Of a stretch of 64,000 nt of DNA, positions 9,765 through 21,323 are shown one piece after another. Under the pieces are notes generated by a model. That model was given only the letters and a program-made list of their open reading frames with translations, searched no databases and was not told the origin of the DNA. The stretch is from Heterotrichella gracilis (Eukaryota; Sar; Xanthophyceae; Tribonematales; Xanthonemataceae). The stretch spans positions 16,171 through 80,170 of the forward strand of contig JAULBX010020188.1 in assembly GCA_032358255.1 (NCBI GenBank), read 5' to 3'. The translations under genes were made by a program, and so were the position numbers. How positions within the stretch are numbered: the first letter of the stretch is position 1; each line of letters starts with the position of its first letter.

Positions 9765-11384
9765 CCAGGCTCTCTCTTCGAGTAGCTGGAGCAATCGCTC
9801 CCCCCCTCCTGAGCTTTGCACTTGCGCGCTGCGTGCACCTTCCCGCACGTGCGCTGCGAATATAATACTGCACTTGCGGTGCAGTTACAAGTCAGCCAGG
9901 GTCGAAAGTGGGCTGCAGGTAGACTTGTGGGCCGGTGTGGTGGGCAGCTTTGAACTCGTTTCGGGGTGGCTACCTATGTACACATGGTTGGACCCTAGCC
10001 AGAACCTAGACGACGTATTCCCCCGCTAGCTGGAGCATTGCCTTAGATGGCTTTGTATTTTCACGTAAGTTTGTGTGACAAACGACGGGTACTGCAGCAA
10101 AGTGGTACAGAGACGCATGCGTTGTTCGCACGTGTGCATGCATTGCAATGCCCACATGCATGCCCACATGCATGCATGCGCGGGAACCATGCGTGTGTGA
10201 CAAAGCCCTGCATTTTCTGAAAACCCTTAGGGGAGCTCGCGGATGCCCATCTGGTACTTAAGTACAAGGGGTACTGTAAATTGTTGCTGCCACAGGCCAA
10301 AGCTTGAGCATCGAAAGGCTCCTGGATGACACCAGCTGTTTAGGTTTAAGTTTAGGGTGTAGGGGTTTGGGTTAGGGTTGAGGAGTGGCGAGTTGGACCA
10401 GTGTTTGCAGAGCCTCTGGCAGCTCTAGAGCCTCTGGCAGCAAGCTAGCTGCAGGCAACTGTGTGGCAGCCAAATGCTTGGGCAGTAGTTGCTGTTCAGG
10501 CTATTGCCACTGGAAGGGTGTCTTGACAAGGGACACCACCTTCATTGAAGGAAGCTTGCACCTTTGGAAAATCCTACGCTGAAAAGCTCGAGGTCGATGG
10601 ATCCACACCACACCTGCCTCAACATTGCAAAGCCTTATTCTCAAGTTACCCTTGCTAAGGGTATTGCATGCTACTTGCACATGCCAATCAACGGCTCAAA
10701 AATGCCACGCCAGCGCTGTCACTTAGCGCGGCACTGTGTTTAATCCGAACACAAAAAGGCTCTAGAGCTGTGACAGAAAAAGGGACTTACCCTTTATGAA
10801 CCCTACCCAAAGGCTTTGCCCACAGCTATCCTGCACCCCCAACACCATGGAAAACAATACCCTCCCCTTCCACCGCCGCCACTTGGCAGTGGCTATGGCT
10901 GTGGCTGTGTTGCTGCAATCACCATCATGCCCCTTTGCTGCCCCTTGCTGAGTTGACAAGGGAGGCAGGAAAATGAAATTTTTGACAAAGGAGGCGGGAA
11001 CTGAAATTCAGTGATCTGAAGACCCAACCCGACGTGAATGCCCTTCCCCCTATTACAAGCTACTAGTAGCGGATTCTGTACACCCCCTTCCCCCACCATT
11101 GACAAACACCCTCCCCTCTCACCACCGTCAAGCAAGCATGACCAAGACCGTGGCTGTGTTTGCTGGAGTCACTACCACGTCCCCCCCACTATCCTACAGC
11201 CCCCCACCACCCTCCCCTGCCACCACCACGACCACCGCAGCTGCGGCGGCTGCGGCTATGGCTGTGGCTGTGGCTGTGGCTGTTGGCTGCGGCTGTGGTG
11301 CGGCTGTGATTTTGCTGCAGCAACCATCCTGCCCTTCACTGGATTTCGGCCCCCCTGCCCAAGGACGTCTGCCCAAAAGCTACT
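9765..11384. other. Spacer between LEA-like gene and mnmG 3' end
   Basis: No gene recognised. It holds GCATGC-rich repeats (10115-10190), a telomere-like run (10340-10380), a palindromic ACCCTTGCTAAGGGT (10648-10662) and partial copies of the mnmG last exon (about 10880-10960 and 11130-11190). Confidence 0.45.
10880..11190 (-). repeat. Partial copies of the mnmG C-terminal exon
   Basis: The minus strand at 10890-10955 repeats the QLSK..QRG-MMV-AA segment and the following CAGCCA-type codons found at 11455-11540. A shorter copy lies near 11135-11185. These are downstream (donor-side) copies of the final exon. Confidence 0.45.
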
Positions 11385-14300
11385 CTACAACCCCTCCCCC
11401 CCATCATCCCCTCCCCCCACCACAGCGACTCCGGCTGCGGCTGCGGTTGCGGCTGCGGCTGTGGCTGTGGCTGTGGCTGTGGCAGTGGCTGTGTTTGCTG
11501 CAGTTACCATCATGTCCCTCCGCTGTTTCTTGCTGAGCTGGCGAGGCGCCCCACCCCCCTCCTCACCACCCCCCGCACCCCCACCACCCGCCACCCCCCG
11601 CTGCCTGCGCTTGACCTCCAGGAAAATGAGCAAGTTGTTGATGTCAGCAGGGTTGACGCCACCTGCAAATGCGGGAGGGGCGGTTTAGGGTGTAGGATGT
11701 CGGGTTATAGGGTTTAGGAATATGTGCAGGTTGTTGATGTCAGCAGAGGTGTCGCCGCCTGCAAGGGTAGGAGAGACGGTTTAGGATTTAGGGCTTTACA
11801 GTTTAGGGTTTAGGAATATGAGCAGGTTGTCGATGTCACCAGGGTTAACTCTGCCTGCATGGGGTGTTTGGGTCGGAGTGTGTGTGCCAACATCAGTGCG
11901 CAAGCCATCAGGTTCTGCACTGAATCACATGCCTATGGGAAAAGTCACCAAACGGTTGGCCTGCCCAGAGTCCCACCCACATCATGCATTTCACTTTGTT
12001 TACCGGAGTTTGTCTAGCGGAATATCTGTACTGTGCCGCCTAGGTAGCAGGCCTTGCTAGGGTCTTCCCAGGGTATTTGTCCCTTGCTAAGGATTTTTCT
12101 CGTGCTAAGGTTTTCCCAGGGTTTTTACGCACCTATGCGTGTGGCCTGGCCGATGTCTGTGGGCCTGACACGTGTCAGCTTCTCCCTTGCCTCCATGGAG
12201 AGGGTGGGGATGGCGTTATAATCAATGTCGTCGGGGAGGCGCTTGGAATGCTTGGAGGCCACCTGCAGGGTTTTGCAAGGGCGGTTAGGGTTTTACAGCA
12301 AACACCCCACCATATAATTTGTTCTTCTTTTTCAGAGGTTTGCTTCTGTTGTGGTTGCATGCGGTAGGATGACCACCGTTCCTACAATTCTCATGGGGAG
12401 GTGCGTGGAGTGGGTAGTGACAAGGTGTTGCAATTGCTGGCTGAGATCTTGGTGACCCCTGGTTGGAAATTATATGATCAATTTAGTTGGGGAGGGGCTT
12501 AGAAGCAACATGCAGGTGGACGTTTGGGCGTGGCCGCTGAATACAGCCCTCGTACTTGATGTCAATTTCGGCGCATAGTACCCTCCATGAGGGTTAAAAC
12601 ATCTGCATCTGCCAGGGCACGACCTTTGCCTAAGGGGTTTCAACACCGGCGCGCCATCACAGGACCTCTTGGCTCTTGCCTAGGGTGGCACCAGTCACTG
12701 ACCCTTCGCTAGGGTTTCTCACCTGCTCCAGCTGCTTCTGCTGGCGCCGAATAAAGCCCTCGTATTTGATGTCAATTTCGGCGCACTCCCTCTCCGCCAG
12801 GGTCACCTCGGGGGGTGCCCCCAGGCCGTGCGCATCCAAAACCCTACAGCAGGGTAAAACTTCAATGCGGTTCTAAAACCCACCAGTAAGATAATTTGCA
12901 CACCCATGCCATGTGAGTTTGAAACCCTACTATAGGCGCGTCGCCAGCATGCTCATACCGTGCGCATCCAAAACCCTAGAGCAGGGTTCACGAGCAGGTG
13001 TGGAACACCCTACATCAGGGACAGGAAGCAGCGCGCCCAAAGCTTTCCGATACTATCATTCTCCCATGCCAGACCCTACCCTAGGGCTATCTCACCTATA
13101 GTGCAGCATGACCTGAAACCATACACTCTAAACCCTAAACCCTACACTAGATTACTCTCCGCCCATACCAAACGCTTCCCTCAGGTAAGTTCGTCACACG
13201 CAAACCCTGGCCTAGGGTTTCTGCACCTGTAGTGCACGTGTGGCCGCCTCAGCAACTCCTCCAGAGAGGCCATAAGGGGGACCCCTTGCCCGGAAACACG
13301 CTCCACATCCTGGGGACAAGGGCGGGAAAACTGGGGATTTCAGGCACAAAAGACCTGGACGTGGATATGTTTTTATAAGTACAAAGGGGGGAGTTTGATA
13401 AGGGCGTGAAGGCGTGCGTTCTGAAGACCCATCTCACCCCCACTTTCCAAGTGCATTCGTGAGGAATGCACAGCAACCACTGGAAATGGGTGCTGAGGGC
13501 ATATGCCTCCAGGAAGCATACCCTAAAGAAACCCTACAAGAAACCCAAAGCGCAGTTCCCTGCCTGAGCCATGCAGCAAACCCTAAAAGATACCTAAATC
13601 CGCCGTGCATACCTGGGCCAGCGGCGAATCCGGCGCTACTCGAACGGCAGCCAGCCTCTCCTGTTCAGCAGTGATGCGCGCCTGTTTTTCGCAAAACAGG
13701 TCCCAGCGCCGGTCATCCACCAATCCCAGCTCCCGTCCCAAGGGGGTGAGGCGCCTGGAGGGGGGGAACGGGGAGGGAACGGGTGGGTGTAAGGGGGGAG
13801 TGGGGGAGGGCAAGGAACAAGTGTGCGTTGGGGAAGAGAAGTGGAGGGTTTGAAGGGAGGCGGGGTGGATTGGCAGAAATGGTGGTGCACTCTGCAAAGT
13901 TTATGGAATGGGGTATGAACGAGGGATGTTGGGGGTGGATTGTGAGGTTGCCTCACTCGCTCCCCTACCACACACACATGCATCGCTACCCCATCCACCC
14001 ACCCACCCACCCCACCCACCTATCCGCCCTCAGCAGCAGGCGGTATTCGCTCCTACTGGTGAGCATTCGCTAGGGCCAAAATGGGCAGACATTGAACAGC
14101 CAGTTCCTCCCACGACCTACATCTGAGTAATTACCCCCCCTGTCTTCCCCCCACACATCTGAGTAATTACCCCCCCTGAATTTCCCCCACACATCTGAGT
14201 AATCACCCCCCCTGAATTCCCCCCACACATCCCACTCTACCACTCCGCATCAACTCCGTAACCCCCAGGGGCCCTCCCCACCCACCTATCCGCGTTATCC

Positions 14301-17300
14301 CCCCTCAGCAGCAGCCTGTATTCGCTTCTGCTGGTGAGCATCCGATAGGGTTCTCGCAGATCCTTGGTCACCAAATCATCCACCAGGGTGCCTAAATACG
14401 AGGATTCGCGAGGGAGGGTCACGGTGGGGAGGCCCTTGGCCCTGCGCCCTGCGTTGAGCCCCGCCACCAGGCCCTGCGCCGCCGCCTCTTCATACCCTGC
14501 GGCGTGCAAATTAATTAACTTATCAAGGTTCAGTAACTAAGAACGCAGGGTTGAAACCCTGGGCGTTACAGTCAAGGGATCGGGGTATAGGTTTAGGGTT
14601 TAGGGTCACGGTGGGTAGGCCCTTGGCCCTCCGCCCTGCGTTCAGCCCCGCCACAAGGCCCTGCGCTGCAGCCTCCTCGTAGCCTGCGAGGGTAGGGTTT
14701 CTAGGGTACAGACGGTAGACAACAGCAGCGGCGAGGATTTGAAGTGGAGTATTTAAAAGTGAGATTTTGAGGTTTGCGGTTCAGGGTTCAGGGTCAGTAT
14801 TAATAAGCCCTTGGCCCTCCGCCCTGCATCCGGCCCCACCACGTGACCCTGCTCTGCCGCCTGGGGTGTTATAAACCAGGAACCTTGCTTTATAAATTGA
14901 CAACCCTGCTGCCGCCAATCACAGCGTGTAGCGTAGGGGTTTAGAATGAAACGCGCAGCACTATGGTACGTATTGTAATTACATTCACAAATGACCAGGG
15001 AAGTCTAGAGGATCACAGCCGCCTCACTCCTCCCGCCAGCCCCCACATCTCCATGTTATAACAACTCTAAATCTTAAAAAGAAACTCCAAGCCATATACA
15101 CTCACCCGTGGTCCATCATACGTGGGGTTTACACCAATACTCCTGCACAAACCCACTGCCGAACCGCACGATACACACCCACCGCCATGACCACCACCAC
15201 CAAGCAACCCCACCCCTCACCTGTTGTCCCATTCAGCTGCCCCGCAAATCACAGCCCCCACAATTTCTTGGTCTCAAGGGAGGCATAGCACTGGTGCGCG
15301 GGGAGGTAACCGTGCTCCACCCCACCCCCCACAACAAGAGACCCCAAAGCACCACCGCCACCACCACAGCCACCACCACCATAAAGCACCCCCCCACCCC
15401 TCACCTGTTGTCCCATTCAGCTGCCCCGCAAAAAATAGCCCGCGCACTTTCTTGGTCTCAAGGGATGCGTAGCACTGGTGCGCGGGGAGGTAATCGTACT
15501 CCACCGCATAGGCGGGGCGCAGCATCTTGCAGCTTTCCAACCCTGGTAGGGTATGGAGGAGGGCAAGTTGGAGGCGCTCGGGCAGGCCTGTTGAAAAGCC
15601 CTGGACGTACAGTTCGGGAGTGGTGCGCCCCTCGGGCTCCAGAAAAATCTGTAGTTGGAGGGAGCCATTCTAGGGTCAGACTTTGGACCCGAGGTAGTGC
15701 AATTGGGAGGGATATGTGGTTGCATTTGCAGCTTTTTCAACCCTGGTAGGGTATGAAGCAGGGCTAGCTGCAGGCGCTTTGCATTGTGGGACAAAGACTT
15801 AGCTGTAGAGGACAATAATTGGGATGCAGGCAGGAGGACTTTATTGTTCCTTATCATAAAACATGGGAAGCATTCTCTTGCTCCTGGTTCGAATTGAATT
15901 AGCCACCCCACAGCAAAGCCATTCTTCCTGCCTCAAACCAAACCCTTACCTGGTGGCTGTCCTTGTCAGCAAACCGCACAATTTTGTCCTCAATGGATGG
16001 GCAGTAGCGAGGGCCCTTGGCATCCACCCACCCTCCATACACTGGCGTCTCATGCAGGTTCTCCTGCAGTGGCGGTAGGGTTTAGGGTTAGGGTTTAGGT
16101 TCACGAGGTAGGGGTTTAGGATTCGCGTTGTCCTGTGACAGGGGTAGGGGGTGGGGATATGAACAGGGGTATACTAATAATACTAACTTTACTGTTATTA
16201 GTATACCCCTGATATGAAGAAAATGGTATGCAGGGTGCGCTGGAGACAGGAGAGGGGGACGTATGGCCCACGGACAGGCAACGGAGTGCATTGTCCGTGC
16301 AGTTTTTGCCCCAAGGCAGCCTATACAGGCACCTCCCCCGGCCTTTCCCTACTGCCTATCTGCATATTTGGCGTCTCCCTTGTGGTAGGACCCGAAAACT
16401 TTGCCAGGAAATGGTTTTTAATATTAAAATAATCGAGGGGGGTCTCACAAATGTGCGACATTTCCGGAATGTTGACGGGGCAGAATTAGGTCCCGTGACC
16501 CAACGCACCCATAACTTCAGCTTGTCCGACCGCAACACCCAAGTCGATATAAAGCGAACGAGTTTCCCGCGCGCGCACTGCTGCCTATGCCCTGAGGTTT
16601 ATCCCCCTTGTGAAAACAAATGGGGAAGAACCCAGGCGGGCCATTAAAATACAATATTTTAATGTGCACGAAGAGGCAGTAGTAGGGGAAAAGTGGTAGG
16701 TCATGTGGCAGGCTTCAAGGTTTGGACATAAAATGCGCATGCCCCCCACTTCCCGACTTTCCCCTCCTCCCCACCTGAATAATCCTATGCGTCTCCTTGG
16801 TGGTGTGGGTGAGGTAGCAGGGCATCTGCTCCCGGGGGACATGCACCAGGGGATCAAAACTGAACCAGCGCAGGTCGGGATCCCCGGGTTGGGGCTCCAG
16901 ATTCGAATAATCCACGGTGCGCGAATCCACCCGCGCAGGCGTGCCCGTCTTCAGGCGATCGGTCTCAAACCCTAGGGTAACCAGGGCCTCAGTGAGGCCG
17001 GTGGAGGGGGCTTCGCCCGCCCTGCAGGATTTGGATGGGTGGGTGGGTGGTGGTGATGATGCGTAGGTGGGTGGCTGGTGGTGGATAAGGTGTGTGGGTG
17101 GGTAAGTGTTTGCCAGACTATGCAGGACGCAGGGTGTAGCTTACTGGGTGCTTTGGGGTAAAGGGGGGTTGAAAAGTGCTAAGCGCGATCCTCTTTCAGC
17201 TGGTATGTTCCAAACCCTAGGGTGACCAGGGCTTCGGTGAGGCCGGTGGAGGGGGCTTCGCCCGCCCTGCGGGTGGGTGGGTGGGTGGTGGTGGGTAGGG

Positions 17301-19828
17301 TGGGTGGTGGTGGGTAGGGTGGGTGGGTGGGTCGGTGGGTGTTTGCCAGATTATGCAGGACGTGGGGTGTGGCTAAGTAGGTGATTTGGGCATGGGTTTG
17401 AGGGAGGTTGAAACATGCCAATAGTGGCCCTGTTTTAGCTGGTACATGTATTAAAACCCTAGGGTAACCAGGGCGTCGTCGCGCCCGTCCTGCATGGACG
17501 TGAGAGAGTGGTTCGGGTGCGGGTGGGTGGGTGGTAGAACCAGGGGCGGCAGGAGTGAAGGATTGTATTTGAAAGCACTTCTCAAGTGTTTAACAAATCT
17601 TCACCTCCCCGCCGCCATGCTCTTCCTCCCCACCCAAATGGTCCCATTCCTGAACGCCCCGGTAATGAACACAGCCCCGCCACACCAAAAACGGTGACCT
17701 TTAGAATAGGTACCCTTAACAGCCGCCACTGCATCACCGTGCGTTTTCCACCACAGGCTAGGGTTTATCAATTAGGGAGTTCTTTACTATCCTCACCTGC
17801 CTGCCGCCATGCTCTTTCGCCCCACCCAAATGGTCCCGTTCATGAACGTCCCGGTGGTCAACACAGCAGCGCCGCATCGGAAGCTGACCCCAAAATAGGT
17901 GTCCACTGCAATTATGTCATCACTGGGGCCCACCTGCGTGCCCAAAACCCTTGCTTAGGTTTTATGCCTTAGGGTTTAGGGTTTTCGAGCATGCCCGAAA
18001 TAGGTGTCCACTGTAACAATGTCATCATTGGGGCCCACCTGCACGCCCCAAAAACCCTAGGTTAGGATTCATGCTTAAGGGTTTAGGGTTTCAAGCATGG
18101 CCACCACCACGCATTTGTGACCATGCCTCGTGAAGCAGGTCCCAAGCACCATAGTACAGAACCACACATTTGGGGGTTCAACTCTAGCAGTGTAGGCTTT
18201 TAAGCAAAACTGCCATCTTACTTTAGCGGTTGTTCCCTTAAGATGTAGGGTCTTTCAAGCACGCCCATAGCCGCGATTTAGGATTTAGGGCCTAGGGTTT
18301 AGGGCTTAGACACCACCTCCACGCCCACCACCATGCCCTTCCGAATGTGCAGATATAGGGGTGACCTCCAATAATAGGGTTTTGGTTTAGGGTTTGGGCC
18401 CCACCACCATGAGTTAGGTCTTAGGGTTTTAGGGTTCAGGCCCCACCTCCACCCCCACCACCATGCCCTCCCGAATGTGCAGATTTGGGGTAGCCTCCAG
18501 TATTTGGCGCATCACCCGCGCGTACTCCACCTTGTCGGTCTGCGCCCTCAACGCCCACACAGCAGGGCCCTGCACCAGGAAATTTACGGATCAGGGATTT
18601 TAAGGAGGCGTTAGGACAATGTGGTGAGGGTGTTAGGGTTCTCGGAGAGAGTTTGGTGTGGCCTCTAGCATTCGGTGCATCCCCCAGGCATACTCCACTT
18701 TATCGGTCTGCGCCCTCAACGCCCACACAGCAGGGCCCTGCACGAAATGATTAGGGTTTCCAGCTTCAGGGTTTAGGGTTTCGGCTGTAGGGTTGGGGTG
18801 TAGGGTTTGCGCACACAGCCGGGCCCTGCACCAAGCGTTGAAAATTTTGGATGTTTTACATGTTGAAATGCAAACCCCAAACCGGTGTGTGCGTGATGGC
18901 TGGGAACGGTGAAGGGGTGGCATTGCACCCTAAGCAAGGGTTTAACAGCCGATGCACAAGACTCTACACAGCTGCGTCCCAGGCAATGTGGCAAGATGTG
19001 GCATGAGGTGGTTGTTGTTATGGACAACCTACACCAGTGTTCAGGCGCTGTGTCAACACCCTACGCAGGCAAGAGTAACAAGATAATAATAGGCCCTATC
19101 ATCTTACCCTTGACGCAAGGGTTTCCAGGCGCACCTTTGACCTATTTAGGACCCTCTTCTGGAGGTAGCATTTGTCCGCCATTTTGCCAATCTCCCCCCC
19201 CAGCGCATCCACCTCATGCACCAGCTGGGATTTGGCTGGTCCCCCCACTGCGGGATTGCAGGGCTGCGGGGACAAGGGGGAGAGATACGAGTCAGCAAAA
19301 ACGGGTGGAAAAAATGGAGAGGACATGTGTCATGACAACAAACTTGGATGTTGGGGACGATTTGATGCACAGTACACTGATGGGCAAATGCAGGGCAGAA
19401 ATCCACCCCTTCCAACGTCACCACCACCCACCCTGCCATGCTCTCCGATATACATTGAGAGTCAACAGCAGAGTCTCACACCCGCCTGCATACCTTGCAT
19501 GCACCATCATCGCCACCATCACCACCACTACCCCCGGACCAATACCACCACCACCACCACCACCCACCTGCCAGGCTATCCGATCCAAATTGAGGGTCAA
19601 CAGCAGCGTCTTGCAACCGCTGCGGGCTGCCGCCAGGGCCGCCTCGCACCCCGCATGCCCACCACCCACCACCACCACATCGTACTCCTCTTCATCGTAC
19701 CACCGCTCCGAAGTGGAAGGGGGGGAATCCTGGAGGGGGGGCGTGCAGTTGGAGAGTGGGACAGAGGTATATGCAGCACAATAAATGCTGGTTTGTGTGT
19801 GTTTTGTGCACGCATGGGATACCGTCAT
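11385..19828 (-). CDS. mnmG: MnmG/GidA, organellar tRNA uridine-34 modification enzyme
   Basis: MnmG with MnmE installs the carboxymethylaminomethyl group on wobble uridine of organellar tRNAs, using FAD, NADH and methylene-folate. Thirteen exons join in phase to 739 residues: 19568-19828, 19135-19263, 18447-18569, 17797-17933, 16775-17021, 15950-16063, 15405-15648, 14286-14496, 13613-13754, 13227-13309, 12723-12843, 12133-12262, 11385-11662. Landmarks are the FAD-binding GGGHAGCEA (residues 55-63), NPAVGG, GRLKTGTP-like [23 protein letters not shown] (Cys320, matching the catalytic Cys of the family), [45 protein letters not shown] and the terminal [20 protein letters not shown]. The first ~40 residues would be the organelle presequence; start 19828 is the first in-frame ATG and may be preceded by an unseen exon. 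The family normally ends near EVKRR. Here a Gly-rich then Ala/Thr-repeat tail of about 70 residues follows. Confidence 0.9.
11700..11870 (-). repeat. Two partial copies of mnmG exon 13 start
   Basis: The minus strand at 11721-11767 and 11812-11863 repeats the GADINNL-coding start of exon 13 with its CTGCAGG-type acceptor, each followed by TTTAGGG (plus strand). Confidence 0.7.
12425..12585 (-). repeat. Partial copies of mnmG exons 12 and 11
   Basis: Bases 12470-12520 match the 5' part and acceptor of exon 12. Bases 12530-12580 match the 3' part of exon 11 (EIDIKYEGF region) but with a stop and damaged donor. A copy of the exon 11 acceptor region lies at 12957-12987 (GTGCGCATCCAAAACCCTA). Confidence 0.6.
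14030..14235. repeat. Exon 8 donor-side copy plus 42-base tandem repeat
   Basis: Bases 14030-14078 copy the 3' end of mnmG exon 8 (SRSEYRLLL region). Bases 14119-14230 hold three units of ATCTGAGTAATTACCCCCCC followed by a C-rich CACAC stretch. Confidence 0.6.
14600..14870 (-). repeat. Two acceptor-side partial copies of mnmG exon 8
   Basis: Bases 14608-14690 repeat the start of exon 8 ([22 protein letters not shown]) nearly intact with its acceptor. Bases 14805-14862 are a more decayed copy. Confidence 0.7.
15208..15310 (-). repeat. Donor-side copy of mnmG exon 7
   Basis: Nearly identical to 15405-15500, including the GTTGTCCC/CAGCTG region at the exon end and the GTGAGGGG donor. A separate acceptor-side-type copy of the [13 protein letters not shown] segment lies at 15725-15780. 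Confidence 0.75.
16156..16218. mobile_element. 46-bp perfect hairpin flanked by 8-bp direct repeats
   Basis: AGGGGTATACTAATAA (16165-16180) and its exact reverse complement (16195-16210) enclose 14 bases. GATATGAA occurs directly on both sides (16156-16163 and 16211-16218), with one extra C on the left. Eight-base target duplications are typical of hAT-type insertions. It sits in mnmG intron 5. Confidence 0.55.
17208..17500 (-). repeat. Two acceptor-side copies of mnmG exon 5
   Basis: Bases 17208-17272 copy [18 protein letters not shown] with a usable acceptor (CCGCAG). Bases 17455-17495 are a shorter, decayed copy. Each is followed by GGGTGG-rich sequence that is also repeated. Confidence 0.7.
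17590..17700 (-). repeat. Donor-side copy of mnmG exon 4
   Basis: Repeats [14 protein letters not shown] and the donor region of exon 4, with TTG changed to ATT and FMN to FRN-type differences upstream. A copy of the exon 4 acceptor end (GPSDDI region) lies at 17990-18055. Confidence 0.65.
18310..18835 (-). repeat. Copies on both sides of mnmG exon 3
   Basis: Bases 18310-18365 copy the donor end. Bases 18655-18745 copy most of the exon ([17 protein letters not shown]) with an acceptor and a decayed tail. Bases 18813-18833 retain only the acceptor and first codons. Confidence 0.7.
19420..19500 (-). repeat. Donor-side copy of mnmG exon 1
   Basis: Repeats the C-terminal part of exon 1 (TLLLTLN-type codons, AWQ) and the GTGGTGG-rich donor region. 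Confidence 0.6.
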
Positions 19829-19831
19829 GGC

Positions 19832-19871
19832 AAACCCTAAACCCTAAACCCTAAACCCTAAACCCTAAACC
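19832..19871. promoter_or_regulatory. Telobox-like array abutting the mnmG start
   Basis: Five and a half CCCTAAA units, the longest perfect array in the window, begin three bases upstream of the mnmG start codon at 19828. On the sense strand it reads TTTAGGG. Plant telo-boxes of this sequence are known promoter elements, but position in the 5'UTR or an unseen intron is equally possible. Confidence 0.4.
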
Positions 19872-21323
19872 TAGCTGCCCACTGGTGCAGTGGTGTTGCG
19901 GTGGGGTCACGACGTCTGTGGTGGTGGCATAGGTGGTGGTGGTAGTGTAAAGCGCAGAAGCGTGCGCTGGCAGTGGTGGTGGCGGTGGCGGCAGGGTGGT
20001 GGTGTGGTGCAGTGGTAGTGTGGTGCGCTAAACTATGGGTTGTGTTGCTCTTCCACCATTCTAAACCCCAAAAAGAGGGGACACCACTTGCATTATAGTG
20101 GTAGTGCTAGGGCGCGCCGCTTTAGGGTTTTAGGGTTGCGCACGCATATGCATGCATACACAACACCACACATACATATGGTGCCTAGCCATACCGTGCT
20201 CGCGGCTCCCAACGGCGGCAACCCACTCCTCGCGTGATGCCAGCAACTATGCGTGGAGGTATGTGACGAAGCGCCGCCTAAGGACCGCCGTTGCTGCGTG
20301 GGTGGGCGCGAAGCTGTGGCTGGTGTGGCGGGGTGGCGGTGGGGTGGCGGTGGGGTGTGTTGCCCAGCCCCGGTGGGGGCGGTGTGGGTAAGGAGGCACC
20401 TTGCGTTGACCATCGTGGCTTACATGCTATATGGAGCAACCACTTGGGTGATACCTATCTGCTTATGCTTCAGGTGCGACTGAACCACTTTTAAAGCATG
20501 CGATGGATTGGAGGATGATAAAGTGAAGGATAACGGGGAGGGAACCAATGCGACCTCGGAGCAGCAACCTCTTCACCTCGAAACCTTTACGTGTCTTGTG
20601 CATTACACAACGCGCTACACGCTCTGCCGTCCCCGCAATAGCTTGTCTCCCTAAAGGTGTAAATGTGTGCACATCGCTGCACGTACCCTCCTCGGGGTTA
20701 TCGCACACCTGCTTCGGAACTGGCGAGCGCAAAAAGCTGACGTGGTACTGCACATGTTTCCAGGCCCCAAAACTTTACCTGTACGGTAGCCTAGCCATTA
20801 GCTCATATATGCGATGGGCAACCCGGAAGTAGTCGTCTCTCCCGCTACCGCTTTTGTGGATATACGACCAGCGGCAACGTCCCCAGTGCCCTACACAGCA
20901 CAGCTCCATTCTGTGGTAGAGTGCGCGGAAGGAGGTCCGGAATACAAGGTGGGTACTACTGGGGCACATGCATTGCCTCTTCGACACGCCTTTAGGATAT
21001 TGGAACAGGTGTGCCAGTCTCCATGGTGCGGGGTTTGTATCCCGGGACCCTGGTTAGTGAGGAACCTGGTGGCATGCAGTACAGCGCATTCCCACCAAAA
21101 TTTGGGAACTATTTGCGCTATCATGGGCAACTTGCCCGGGCAGTACTGCATCTGTTACTCCCAGTGCTGGTGCTCGCACGCGTGTTTCTGAGCAAGTTGC
21201 ATGCAGTGTTCACCGCACGAAGCAGGATACACGTAGGCCAGCACCTAGCCGTGAGAGCACCTTTTAACACTCTACGCTCATGCTCTCCCCTCCCTGCGCC
21301 CTTTACAGGGCCATAACCAAGAC
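19872..21323. other. Divergent spacer between mnmG and the phosphatase
   Basis: Bases 19872-20030 are GGTGGT-rich low complexity. Bases 20290-20400 are GGTGGCGGTGGG-rich. The stretch 20490-21190 lacks telomere-like repeats and has coding-like composition: minus-strand frames at about 20780-20987 (ending AHRIYELMARLPYR before a GTAAAG donor) and 20463-20729 (SFLRSPVPKQVCDN...) can be joined in phase. No family is recognised, so it is left uncalled. Confidence 0.35.

Noticed and set aside
11038-11688. Long plus-strand Pro/Ala-rich reading frame
   Set aside because: It is the antisense of the mnmG last exon and its low-complexity repeats. The minus-strand frame is fixed by the conserved MnmG C-terminus.
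15108-15749. 213-codon plus-strand reading frame
   Set aside because: It is antisense to mnmG exon 7 and its partial copy, where the minus strand encodes the conserved YCPSIEDK-to-FFAGQ region.
17208-17272. Use of the second copy as mnmG exon 5
   Set aside because: It has a good acceptor but lacks the continuation into DRLKTGTP; only the 16775-17021 copy encodes the conserved remainder.
4825-19871. Telomere repeats taken as evidence that the window is at a chromosome end
   Set aside because: The arrays are short, occur in both orientations and lie inside introns of housekeeping genes. No long terminal array is present.
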